Shown here: piece by piece, positions 1-8,543 of the stretch
Numbering within the stretch: the first letter of the stretch is position 1
Layout: every line of letters begins with the position of its first letter
NCBI GenBank assembly: GCA_046542255.1
Contig: JBKHBT010000005.1
Span: 13,624 to 77,623 of the forward strand
Direction of reading: 5' to 3'
DNA: 64,000 nt
Origin: JBKHBT01 sp046542255
GTDB lineage: Bacteria; UBP14; UBA6098; JBKHBT01
Position numbers and translations under genes: made by a program
The notes under the pieces: model-generated
What the model saw: only the letters and a program-made list of their open reading frames with translations
Databases searched by the model: none
What the model was told of the DNA's origin: nothing

Positions 1-1859
1 ATAGATTCGTCCTGCCGGTGCGTGTCGAGGCTGGCGGCCGTTTCGAAGGCGTAGTTCACGACCGTTCTGGTTCAGGACAGACGCTTTTTATGGAGCCGCT
101 TTCTGTGATTCCAGATAATAATGAACTAAAGAACCTTAAAATTGAGAAAAAGCGCGAAATGGCAAGAATCCTGACATCGCTTTCCAGGCTGGTGAAAGAT
201 AAAGGCGATATTTTGCGTGCAAATCTCAATCTGCTTTTTACGCTGGACTATTATTTTGCCGCTGCAAAAGTAGCCAGCCTTTTGGAATGCAATGTACCAG
301 AGCTCGATACCGAAGATTTTGTGCTTCAGGAAGCATACAATCCGATATTGTTGATGGAGATCGAGCGCAAAAAGACTGTTCCCCTGAATTTCCGTATGAA
401 TGGCGAGATTCGCGGCTTTTTGGTTACCGGCCCGAATATGGGCGGAAAGACAGTCGCTCTCAAGACTGCCGGGCTTATAGCTGCTATGGCTTTGTCCGGG
501 CTTCCTATTCCGGCCGAAAAGGGTACGAAGATACCGGTTTTCAAGTCTATATTTGCAGATATCGGCGATGAACAATCTATCGAATTCTCTTTATCCAGCT
601 TCGCGGCACATGTCCGGCGATGGTCAGAAATTGCCGATGGCGCAGATAGTAATTCTTTGATACTATTAGACGAGCTCGGTGCTTCCACTGATCCTGTCGA
701 AGGTGTTCCACTTGTTACTTCGCTTATTGAATTTGCACTTCAGAAGAAATCGCGGCTTTTTGTTACAACGCATCTTTCCGAGCTTCTTCCTTTTGCCGAA
801 GAGCGAGAGGACATTGAAAATTGCTCGATGGCTTTCGATCAGGATGAGCTGAAATCGACATTTCGATTCAGGCAGGGTATTCCAGAAAGAAGCTTTGCAA
901 TTCCGGTCGCCGAAAGGCTGGGCCTGAAAAAGAGCATTATCGATAGAAGCCGCGAGCTAGCTTCGGGAGAATCACTGAAATTGGATACATTGCTAGCTAA
1001 TATATCAGACACACTCAAATCTGTCGAAGACAAAGAAGAAAAACTCACGCAGAAACTCGATGAAACAAAAGTCGAATACAAAAATTACAGCGACCTTGTC
1101 GATAAACAAAAACGGCTAACACGGGAACTTAGCGAAAAAAAGGTGGAGCTGGAGCGCGAGCATCAAGCAAGAATAGAGACCGAGCTTATGAAAATGCGCG
1201 AAGAACTCAATGAAGCCATCGAAGATATCCTTAGCCAGGAACCGGATTTTCCACAAATAGATAGTAAGCCCAGCGGGAAAATCGAAAAACGCAATATCAT
1301 GCGCGAGGACAAAAGAGTTAAAAAGCTGAAAGAGATGCGCAAAGAAGCCGGCTCTAGAGCCAGAGATATCCGCAAGAAACTGGTGATGAAAAAAGGCAGG
1401 CCAATCGATATCGACAAAAATGAGAGAGTATATATCAAAAGATTGCAGAAAGAAGGAATCACCACAACCTCGACAGATGAGAATGGCTATATCAAAGTAG
1501 CCGTTGGTGCTATGAAGCTCCGGCTTCATTCTTCCAGCCTCGAATTATTAGACAGCAAGCCAGAAAATAGAGAGCCAGAGAGGCAGTATATTGCCTATAA
1601 AGAGCCAGAAGTTGAGACTAAGATGGATGTCCGCGGCTATGTATTCTCGCAGGCCTGGGACAAACTGGACAGATGGATCGGGGATGCCCATCGCGCCGGC
1701 CATGAAAGATTGCTGGTTATCCATGGGAAAGGAACAGGCGTGCTTGGAAGAAAAATCCATGCTCAACTCAGCACAGACAAAAAGCGTGTCAAATCATTCA
1801 AATATGCCGAAGTCGCAGAAGGTGGCATGGGAGCTACAGTTATAAAGCTGAAGCAATAA
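1..1859 (+). CDS. mutS2: Endonuclease MutS2, 5' end cut by window edge
   Basis: MutS2 is a MutS-family ATPase with a C-terminal nuclease domain. It acts on branched DNA or on collided ribosomes, depending on the species. The frame is open to base 1, where the codons read on as RFVLPV before the first possible start (GTG at 18), so the gene is truncated by the window and lacks roughly 170 residues. Counting from base 18, a Walker A motif (GPNMGGKT) lies near residue 138 and a Walker B (LILLDELGAS) near 215. A long charged coiled-coil region covers about 330-470. A C-terminal Smr domain covers about 535-612, with MDVRG and HGKGTGVLGR. The next gene starts 18 bases downstream on the same strand, so the two are probably co-transcribed. 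Confidence 0.96.
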   Translation, partial: RFVLPVRVEAGGRFEGVVHDRSGSGQTLFMEPLSVIPDNNELKNLKIEKKREMARILTSLSRLVKDKGDILRANLNLLFTLDYYFAAAKVASLLECNVPELDTEDFVLQEAYNPILLMEIERKKTVPLNFRMNGEIRGFLVTGPNMGGKTVALKTAGLIAAMALSGLPIPAEKGTKIPVFKSIFADIGDEQSIEFSLSSFAAHVRRWSEIADGADSNSLILLDELGASTDPVEGVPLVTSLIEFALQKKSRLFVTTHLSELLPFAEEREDIENCSMAFDQDELKSTFRFRQGIPERSFAIPVAERLGLKKSIIDRSRELASGESLKLDTLLANISDTLKSVEDKEEKLTQKLDETKVEYKNYSDLVDKQKRLTRELSEKKVELEREHQARIETELMKMREELNEAIEDILSQEPDFPQIDSKPSGKIEKRNIMREDKRVKKLKEMRKEAGSRARDIRKKLVMKKGRPIDIDKNERVYIKRLQKEGITTTSTDENGYIKVAVGAMKLRLHSSSLELLDSKPENREPERQYIAYKEPEVETKMDVRGYVFSQAWDKLDRWIGDAHRAGHERLLVIHGKGTGVLGRKIHAQLSTDKKRVKSFKYAEVAEGGMGATVIKLKQ

Positions 1860-1877
1860 GAGAGCGCAGAAAAAAGA

Positions 1878-3953
1878 ATGCCCGAAAAATCTATAAAAAT
1901 AGAAAAGCTAATTAAATGGCTTCCATTGGGTGCCATTTTACTGGGCTTTTTCGGTATATACATTCAGGCGGCAATATTTAGAGAGCTTTCGGTCTTTTTA
2001 GGAAGCAATGAGCTGCTTATTGCTATTTTTCTGCTTCTCTGGCTTTTGGCTGCTGGCATGGGTAGTATAATTTTTCGCAATAAGCGTTTTTGGTTGAATC
2101 TTCTTGTTTTTACTGCGTTTTCGGCTATATCTATACCGCTTTTTCGATTGATAGCTATTTCTATTTTGCCCGATGCCGGCATGATCTATGATGGTAGTTC
2201 GGTTTTTATCGTTTCTATGGTGGGGATTCTGCCGATTGCATTTTTCGATGGTGCCGCATTTGCGTCATTATCCAAGCTATCGCATGAGCCGAGAAAAATA
2301 TATGCTCTGGAAGGCTTTGGCGCATTTTTGGGCGGTATTGTTTCGCTTTTTGCAATCGGGAGATTCGATATTGCTCTCTCAGCAGTTATTTTTGGGATAC
2401 TAATCTTTGCTTTATTGACTATCCCTTATCGTAAATGGATGCTTCTATTTCTATTTATACTTATTTTGGCGGGAATATCATTGCCTATTTATGAAAATCG
2501 TCTCTTTTCAAATCACTTTAATGATTCTGAGATTATTGAAATTCGTGATGCGAGAAGTGGACGAGTCTTTATAACATCCATCGATGATGAGAAATATTTC
2601 TATATCAATAGCAATCTCAAAGGGACAAGCAGCGACAGCCTGGATGCTGCGATGTGGCTTCATAGCTTTATGATGGCAAATAATAATATAGAAAGCGCTT
2701 TGTTATTCGGAGGAGCACTTTCGGGTATAAATAAGCAAATGAATCTTTACGATATCTCAAATCTAATATATTATGAGCCTGATCCGGAAATAATCAAAAT
2801 GCTTGAAAAGTATTTTCCTGCGAGGCTCGAAGGTGTATCATACCGAAGCGGCAATATTCGCAAAGCGTTAAAGGATAGGAGTTTTGATGCTATTTTATAT
2901 GCTCCTTCAATGCCGGATGATCTATCATCGAATTCTTTTTATAGCTATGAGACTTTCGATTATATTGCAAATTCTCTTTCTGATGATGGAAAGCTTTGCA
3001 TATTCCTATCGACTGGCCAGAATTACCTTACAGGCCGGGAGCTACAGCTAAGTGGATCACTCTGGCATACAATAGATAGCGTATTTGCATATTCGGAAGC
3101 ATTCTTTTTGGATGGAAATACAATGATAGTCGGCTATTCAGAAGAACCCAAAGAACCTTATCGAGATAGAATCGATATCACGAATGTTCCAGAAGGACTC
3201 TATTTTTCTCCTTCGGCGATAACAATGCAATTTAATAGCCTCAGGCAGGATAATTTCCGCGATCAGATTGGTGATATGGCTAACTATCCGATCAACCATG
3301 ATCTAAAGCCGGTCGCATACTATTTTGGTTTTACACAGTTTGCATCTCTGAGTGGTTTTGCGATCCCGGATTTTTTGAGAGAAAAGAAAAGATGGCCTGT
3401 TTTCTTGGGAATATTGATTTTAATAGTATTGTCTTTGATAGATAGATTTTTCTTCAGGAGAAAAGCTTTTCCGATTCGAGCGGCTTTTTTCGGTGGTATT
3501 TTCGGGCTTGGAGTACAGATAATATGGCTCCTTATGTTTCAAATTGCGCTCGGCAATATCTTCTGGGCATTTGGATTGCTTTCCGGGATTTTTCTTATGG
3601 GAGCTTCGGCCGCTGCATGGATAGGAGCAAAGAAGCTCAGGACAGGAACGATATTTTCGGCAATGATAATCATAATCATTTTGGGCTTTGTATCATTAAA
3701 TTTTGCTAATAAGGCGTTCTATGCGCCTATTTCGATTCTTTTAATATTATCCAGTGGGCTTTTGGTAGGATTTTTGTATAGCGATTTATTAACGAGAAGA
3801 ATTTTCAGCTACTCGCCCGGACTTCTGTATGCATCGGATTTATTTGGTGCATGTATTTCTGCATTTCTACCGACACTGATACTTACACCAATTTTCGGTA
3901 TTGGCATAACCTTGATGATCATAGCAGTTATGTTAATAACAATATTTATATAA
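1878..3953 (+). CDS. Polytopic membrane protein with spermidine-synthase-like domain
   Basis: The 691-residue protein has three parts. About six hydrophobic segments cover residues 10-205. A soluble central domain of about 250 residues resembles the Rossmann methyltransferase fold of spermidine synthases (GGALSGINKQ followed by YYEPDPEIIKML). A second set of hydrophobic segments covers about 495-690. This is the layout of the fused transporter/spermidine-synthase-like family, whose substrate is generally unknown. I see no strong case for true aminopropyltransferase activity. It follows mutS2 by 18 bases, with a purine-rich stretch before the ATG, and is likely in the same transcript. A membrane-embedded polyamine-related enzyme or transporter is possible but unproven. 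Confidence 0.7.
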   Translation: MPEKSIKIEKLIKWLPLGAILLGFFGIYIQAAIFRELSVFLGSNELLIAIFLLLWLLAAGMGSIIFRNKRFWLNLLVFTAFSAISIPLFRLIAISILPDAGMIYDGSSVFIVSMVGILPIAFFDGAAFASLSKLSHEPRKIYALEGFGAFLGGIVSLFAIGRFDIALSAVIFGILIFALLTIPYRKWMLLFLFILILAGISLPIYENRLFSNHFNDSEIIEIRDARSGRVFITSIDDEKYFYINSNLKGTSSDSLDAAMWLHSFMMANNNIESALLFGGALSGINKQMNLYDISNLIYYEPDPEIIKMLEKYFPARLEGVSYRSGNIRKALKDRSFDAILYAPSMPDDLSSNSFYSYETFDYIANSLSDDGKLCIFLSTGQNYLTGRELQLSGSLWHTIDSVFAYSEAFFLDGNTMIVGYSEEPKEPYRDRIDITNVPEGLYFSPSAITMQFNSLRQDNFRDQIGDMANYPINHDLKPVAYYFGFTQFASLSGFAIPDFLREKKRWPVFLGILILIVLSLIDRFFFRRKAFPIRAAFFGGIFGLGVQIIWLLMFQIALGNIFWAFGLLSGIFLMGASAAAWIGAKKLRTGTIFSAMIIIIILGFVSLNFANKAFYAPISILLILSSGLLVGFLYSDLLTRRIFSYSPGLLYASDLFGACISAFLPTLILTPIFGIGITLMIIAVMLITIFI

Positions 3954-3989
3954 AATTTTTGATAATGCTCGATCGTTTGGATGAAGAAA

Positions 3990-4292
3990 TTATTTGACCA
4001 GGTTTTTACTTCTAAGATAATGCCTGAGTGCTGTGGCTTTTTCTTCATCCTCTTTTATTGCATAGTAAAGGGAATGATGTGCGAGCTTTTTCTTTTTGAT
4101 ATCAACTTTTTCTTCTTTTTTATTAGTATCAAAAACATTGGAACCACTTAATTCTTTATCGGTTTCTGCTATGCTTCGCAAAAATTCCCGAATGGATTCT
4201 GCACGCTCATATTCATTAGCCATGGCATGATAAAGAGACTTTATCGCCAGTATTTTTCGATATTTACTATCGAGTGTTTCTTCATTTTTCAT
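3990..4292 (-). CDS. Small internally duplicated hypothetical protein
   Basis: The 100-residue, highly charged protein matches no family I recognise. It contains two copies of a helical motif of about 30 residues. Residues 13-41 include LAIKSLYHAM and IREFLRSI, and residues 68-97 include LAHHSLYYAI and LRHYLRSK. The spacing of conserved Leu, Ser-Leu-Tyr, Ala and Arg-x-Phe/Tyr-Leu-Arg-Ser positions is the same in both. A lysine- and glutamate-rich linker separates them. No signal peptide or membrane segment is visible. It is convergent with the membrane protein upstream and lies downstream of the PAS kinase homologue on the same strand, separated by 175 bases. A small helical-repeat binding protein is a guess from structure only. 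Confidence 0.6.
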   Translation of the reverse strand: MKNEETLDSKYRKILAIKSLYHAMANEYERAESIREFLRSIAETDKELSGSNVFDTNKKEEKVDIKKKKLAHHSLYYAIKEDEEKATALRHYLRSKNLVK

Positions 4293-4467
4293 TTTTCACC
4301 AATAATTCTTCTCTTTTGAACTAACTCTTCTGTTTTTTCTCTTCTATCCCTTGTAGATAATAATTATCAGTACAGAGGATTAACTCTTTCGCTACATCTA
4401 TTATAACTATATAAACAGAAATTTCAAGTAATATTAAGAAAAATTTCTCTTTGAAGTAGTTAAATTA

Positions 4468-7203
4468 TCATATAATAGCTGGAAGGTAAACAGAGAATTC
4501 TGTACCTTCGCCTTCATGGCTTTCAACTTTGATTTCGCCATTATGTCCTTTTATTATAGACCATACAATTGCAAGCTCCAGGCCTGTGCCATCATGATTT
4601 AGGGCATTGCTTGTAAAGAAAGGCTCGAATATTTTTTCTGTGTTTTCCTTTTTGATACCGCCGCTTGTATCTCGAATATTTATAACCACATATTCGCCCG
4701 GGTCGATCTGCCATGATAGGCTAAGTTGATTTTCGAATTTTCGATATAATGTAGAAAGATAGACATCGCCACCAAAGGGCATCGAATCAGCAGCAAATTT
4801 GACGAGATTTCTTATACATTTGAAAAGATGAGATTCGGAAACTTCGATTTTCGGAATATTCTTTCCCGGCCTAATCTTAAAATTGATATTTTTATGCTCA
4901 TTTTTAATATTTGCGAATTCGACGGAATGTGAGAAATCATAAATAAGATCATTTGTTCGGATCGTCTTTTTTTCTGGCTTCTCCTGTTCGGACAATGCCA
5001 GAAGGTCCTGAATCATCCTTCGCGCTTTGGCCGAAGAGTCTTTGATTTTCTCGACATATTTTCTAAGCGAGCTGTCTTCGTTAAGTTTAAGCAGAATCAG
5101 GTCTGGATATGATATCATTCCGAATAGAATATCATTAAGATTTTGTGCGACTCCACCTGCGAGCCTAACAAGCGACTCCATTTTTTCGACCTGCTTGAAC
5201 TTCTCCTGGATGCGTTTTTTCTCTGTCAGGTCTATTTGTGTGCCGATTGCGCGGAGTGGGTCACCATTCTCATCTCGTTCTACGGCTCTGCCCTGTGAGA
5301 GTATCCATCGCCATTCGCCGCTTGCTGTAAGCATTCTATATTCGGTTTGATACTTTTCTGTTTCGCCTCTTAGATGGGCTTCGAGAGTTTCGATAACTCG
5401 CTCTTTATCATCGGGATGAAGAAGTTTTTCCCATGTATGATAGTGATTCGGTAATTCTTCCGGTTCATATCCCAGCATTTGGCACCAGATATCGCTTAGA
5501 TATGCTTCGCCAGTATCGATATTCCAATCCCATAGGCCTTCATTGGCTCCTTCGAGTGCAAGTTGCAATCTTTGCCTCGATGTTCTTAGCTTTTCTGCCT
5601 GAGCTATCTGTTCTGTAATATCGACAACTATTCCGCGTATCCCGACATATTCACCATTGCGATTTATTGGGCTGGAAGAAATCATCACCGGAATAAGGCA
5701 CCCATCACTATGTTTGATATGATACTGTTGAGGGCCAACAGTAGTACCTGAAAGAATCTTCTTTATCCGTTTTTTCAAAAGATCGTGTTCTTTATCATAA
5801 ATGACTTCGGTTACATGAAGGCCATTGCGAAACTTTTCATAGCTGACTCCTGTAAGGTCGAAACCCTTTTCATTAAGAAAGCTAAAATAGCCGTCTTTAT
5901 CCAATTCAAAAATTGTCTGTGGTAGAAGTTCTGTCAGTTCTCGATAGTTTTTCTCGCTTTCGCGATATTTCTCTTCAACTTTCTTCCTAATAGATATATC
6001 GATAAAAATGCCTATCAGGCCTTTTGTATTGCCATTTTTATATATAGGTGTGGAATAAATAAGTACAGGATATTCTGTTCCATCTTTCTTTTTTGCGATG
6101 TATTCATTATCTTCGATAACCTCGCCCCTTAGAGCCTTATGGAAATTATTATGGACTCTTTCCTTTTCAGATTCTGCGAGAAAATCGTAGAAATTCAGAT
6201 TCATTATTTCGTCTTTATTATAACCGGTCTTATCGATGGCGGTTTTGTTTACAAATATTAGATTCCCATGTGTATCCATTTCGAATACAATCTGCGGAAG
6301 AAGGTTTACAAGTTCCTGGAATCGCTGTTCTGAATCATGCATTTTCTCGACAGCGAGCTTTCTTTCGGATATATCACGTATCATGCCTTCCATGCCAACA
6401 AAATTATTGATATTGTCATAGATTGCCTGAGCGTTAACTTCGGCGAATACCTCATTACCATCTTTGGTTTTTAATATAACTTCAGAGTTTACTAATCTAT
6501 TTTTTTCCTTGACAAGCTCGATTAGATCTTTGTGCGTAAATTCATTGTAGAAGAAATCCTTGGTGATATTTTTACCCAGCATCTCGAATGTCGTTTCATA
6601 ATTGAACAATCTAGTTCCAGAAGGGCTAACTAAAGTAAGATTGCCATTTTTGTCTGTACGGAAATAAACATCGATAATATGCTCGAACATACTACGATAT
6701 TTTCCTTCTGCTTCTCGCAAAGCTTCTTCTGATAGATGTCTTTCAGTTACATCTCTCAATATTGCTATGAATTCGATAACTTTACCATCTCGTATTTTGA
6801 TATCCGACATCTCTTCGATATAAACATAGCTGCCCTGTTTTTCGCGGAAACGGAATGTGGTTGGAAAAGTGATCTTATTCTTTATAGTATTTTGAAAATC
6901 GGCGAGCACTGACTGGATATCATCAGGATGGATAAATTCGGTGAAATCATGTCCGATCAGTTCATCTGCTTTATAACCATATTGTTCTATTTGTGGGCTT
7001 ATATATTTTATTTTGCCATCTGGAGAATATCGACAAAAGACATCAAAGACATTTTCAACGATCTCTTTATAGTTTTTATTATTATCTATGGAATTTTCGG
7101 AATGCTGTTTGGGCAGAAAATTCTCATCAGCATAATCTGCTATCGATTCTGCTTTATCTTTCGGAATACCAAGATTTTTTAGATATTCTAAGAAATCATT
7201 CAT
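4468..7203 (-). CDS. Five-PAS histidine kinase homologue, probably catalytically dead
   Basis: The 911-residue soluble protein has five PAS domains, at about residues 45-155, 167-282, 290-408, 416-536 and 546-662. A dimerisation helix pair follows at about 675-740 and a HATPase_c domain at about 770-908. It closely resembles the LAGGVAHDLNNIL class of hybrid sensor kinases, but the phospho-accepting His is Gln687 (codon CAA, VAQNLNDIL). In the ATP domain the N-box Asn is Phe803 (NLVKFAADSM). The G1 box reads DTSGGI (845-850), with Ser847 for Gly. The G2 box reads GTGLEL, with Glu876 for Gly. The F box (FEPFFTSN) is intact. There is no membrane segment and no receiver domain or response regulator nearby. 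It probably acts as a sensing scaffold or partner rather than a kinase. The start has no clear ribosome binding site. Confidence 0.88.
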   Translation of the reverse strand: MNDFLEYLKNLGIPKDKAESIADYADENFLPKQHSENSIDNNKNYKEIVENVFDVFCRYSPDGKIKYISPQIEQYGYKADELIGHDFTEFIHPDDIQSVLADFQNTIKNKITFPTTFRFREKQGSYVYIEEMSDIKIRDGKVIEFIAILRDVTERHLSEEALREAEGKYRSMFEHIIDVYFRTDKNGNLTLVSPSGTRLFNYETTFEMLGKNITKDFFYNEFTHKDLIELVKEKNRLVNSEVILKTKDGNEVFAEVNAQAIYDNINNFVGMEGMIRDISERKLAVEKMHDSEQRFQELVNLLPQIVFEMDTHGNLIFVNKTAIDKTGYNKDEIMNLNFYDFLAESEKERVHNNFHKALRGEVIEDNEYIAKKKDGTEYPVLIYSTPIYKNGNTKGLIGIFIDISIRKKVEEKYRESEKNYRELTELLPQTIFELDKDGYFSFLNEKGFDLTGVSYEKFRNGLHVTEVIYDKEHDLLKKRIKKILSGTTVGPQQYHIKHSDGCLIPVMISSSPINRNGEYVGIRGIVVDITEQIAQAEKLRTSRQRLQLALEGANEGLWDWNIDTGEAYLSDIWCQMLGYEPEELPNHYHTWEKLLHPDDKERVIETLEAHLRGETEKYQTEYRMLTASGEWRWILSQGRAVERDENGDPLRAIGTQIDLTEKKRIQEKFKQVEKMESLVRLAGGVAQNLNDILFGMISYPDLILLKLNEDSSLRKYVEKIKDSSAKARRMIQDLLALSEQEKPEKKTIRTNDLIYDFSHSVEFANIKNEHKNINFKIRPGKNIPKIEVSESHLFKCIRNLVKFAADSMPFGGDVYLSTLYRKFENQLSLSWQIDPGEYVVINIRDTSGGIKKENTEKIFEPFFTSNALNHDGTGLELAIVWSIIKGHNGEIKVESHEGEGTEFSVYLPAII

Positions 7204-7363
7204 TATAAAAAAATATATAGCTATACCTAACTATAAACCCTACTTTTTTTGATTGTAAAAATTATGAAAGCCATAATACTTCTCTCCTGCTGCTATGTTA
7301 AAGATAACAGCTTCGCTTTTAGAATGCAATTAAAAATTTTATTGTTAAAATTCTAAATTTGTA

Positions 7364-7906
7364 CTATCGATTTTTTGTTATATCATCTCTTGCCTGAGAA
7401 TAGAGAGAAGAAACAATATAATCAATTTCTTCCTGTTTGGCCTTTATCATATTTTGCAAGCCATCTATTTCATCTTTGAAATAATCGAAAAGGTCGATAA
7501 GTTCGATTGTTTCGGAATTCTAGTGCGAACTTCCTGTTTTTCGAGTTCGGCAAGGATGTCTTTTACTCGGTGACGATAGAATTCTTGAAAGGTCTTAGTA
7601 AGTTTTTTGGGATTATAAAACTTATCTATGAATGCAACGAATTGCTGAATTTTGTCTGACAATTCTTGATTGAGTTTTAATAGGTCTTCTTTCTTAAGGC
7701 CATATATAAATGCACATACATAACACATAATATATTTAAAGCAAAAGGCTTTACTGATGTTTTAGCCTGAGAAGTATGACAATGCGGAACATCGCATTGT
7801 CTGAAGCATTTTCTAATTTGCTTTTCAATTTGGACTTATCGATGTAAATATTGCCAGGCCTTATACGTAATGAAATATCCTGACACTCGTTTTTATTGTT
7901 TAGCAT
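7364..7906 (-). pseudogene. Small broken gene interrupted by a repeat element
   Basis: Three pieces read in order on the minus strand. The first starts at 7906 (ATG after AAAGGAG), encodes a sequence beginning MLNNKNECQDISLRIRP, and runs into the repeat element, where it stops at 7751. The second, about 7465-7700, encodes a helical charged segment (LKKEDLLKLNQELSDKIQQF and on to ILAELEKQEV) and then leaves frame near 7520. The third, from about 7520 to 7364, continues in another frame (ETIELIDLFDYF to ARDDITKNR). If the element and the frameshift are removed, a protein of about 145 residues with coiled-coil character results. I recognise no family. The 264-base open frame 7465-7728 is probably only the middle of this relic. 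A sequencing error at 7520 could mimic the frameshift. Confidence 0.5.
7696..7803 (+). repeat. MITE-like element, copy A
   Basis: This copy of about 108 bases runs from AAGGCC to GCATTGTCTG. Its conserved core (7756-7803) holds GATGTTTTAGCC, then GAAGTAT, then a perfect 9-bp hairpin GACAATGCG/CGCATTGTC (7778-7786 with 7793-7801, six-base loop). Copy B at 34095-34201 has the same ends and is 107 bases long. Copy C at 33250 shares the core. The inner part is very AT-rich. No transposase is encoded, so if mobile it is non-autonomous. It interrupts a small gene here and supplies its premature stop. The outer boundaries are inferred from the A/B comparison alone. Confidence 0.65.
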
Positions 7907-8085
7907 ATTCTCCTTTATTTAAGAGAATATAAATACCAAACATCTCACCTGATAAAATATTCTACTACTCTTGTCCAATATACTTAATTACTCAGTCATG
8001 TCAAGTAAATAAAAATTATTGATGAATTGAAGTGTAACCCATATATTTGATACTGGATAATCCTAATTCGAAGAAAGGAAAACAG

Positions 8086-8388
8086 ATGATAAAACATGTA
8101 GTATTGTTCAATATGAAAGAAACCAAAGCAAAATCTCGTCAGGAAAATGCCGAAGAACTAAAAAGCCTTCTCGAGAAACTTCCAGGACTAATCGAAGAGA
8201 TAAAAGAATATGAGGTGGGAATGAATATTAATACTAATAGCGACCTTGCCATGGATTTGATATTAATTTCAAGTTTTTCTGACGAGCAGGCATTGCAAAA
8301 CTACCGCATTCACCCTGAGCATAAAAAGATCCTGAGCTTTATCAAAGAAAACTGCGAAGAGCTTCGTGTTATCGATTATTATATCTAG
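8086..8388 (+). CDS. Dabb (stress-responsive A/B barrel) domain protein
   Basis: This 100-residue protein is a single Dabb domain, a small dimeric ferredoxin-like alpha/beta barrel found in stress-responsive proteins and some small enzymes. It shows the family's opening strand (IKHVVLFNMK), the middle EYEVGMNIN strand, the HPEHKKIL helix region and the final strand RVIDYYI. The frame is open upstream to 8047, but the ATG at 8086 follows GAAAGG at good spacing and gives the normal domain length, so I start there. It is a stand-alone gene, followed by the phased repeat array. Its substrate, if any, is unknown. Confidence 0.85.
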   Translation: MIKHVVLFNMKETKAKSRQENAEELKSLLEKLPGLIEEIKEYEVGMNINTNSDLAMDLILISSFSDEQALQNYRIHPEHKKILSFIKENCEELRVIDYYI

Positions 8389-8410
8389 TTTTTAAAAGAT
8401 TTAGAACAAT

Positions 8411-8465
8411 TTATCACATACTTATCAATAGTTTATCAAAGACTTATCAAAAAGTTATCAACAAT
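8411..8465 (+). repeat. Five 11-bp phased TTATCAA repeats
   Basis: Five units begin at 8411, 8422, 8433, 8444 and 8455, in exact 11-bp steps. They read TTATCACATAC, TTATCAATAGT, TTATCAAAGAC, TTATCAAAAAG and TTATCAACAAT. The invariant part is TTATCA. The unit TTATCAATAGT is identical to one in the second array at 50261-50326. TTATCAACA differs from the classical DnaA box TTATCCACA at one base. An inverted TTTGATA follows directly. The array sits between the Dabb gene and the EamA transporter, about 80 bases before the transporter start. An 11-bp step puts each site on nearly the same face of the helix, so cooperative protein binding is likely. The binding protein is not identified. Confidence 0.75.
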
Positions 8466-8543
8466 TTGATAGGTATTTGTGTTTTGGGCTTGCCTTTTCA
8501 AGTTTTTGCATTTGATTATCTGCTAAGATAAATGCGAGGTTTG

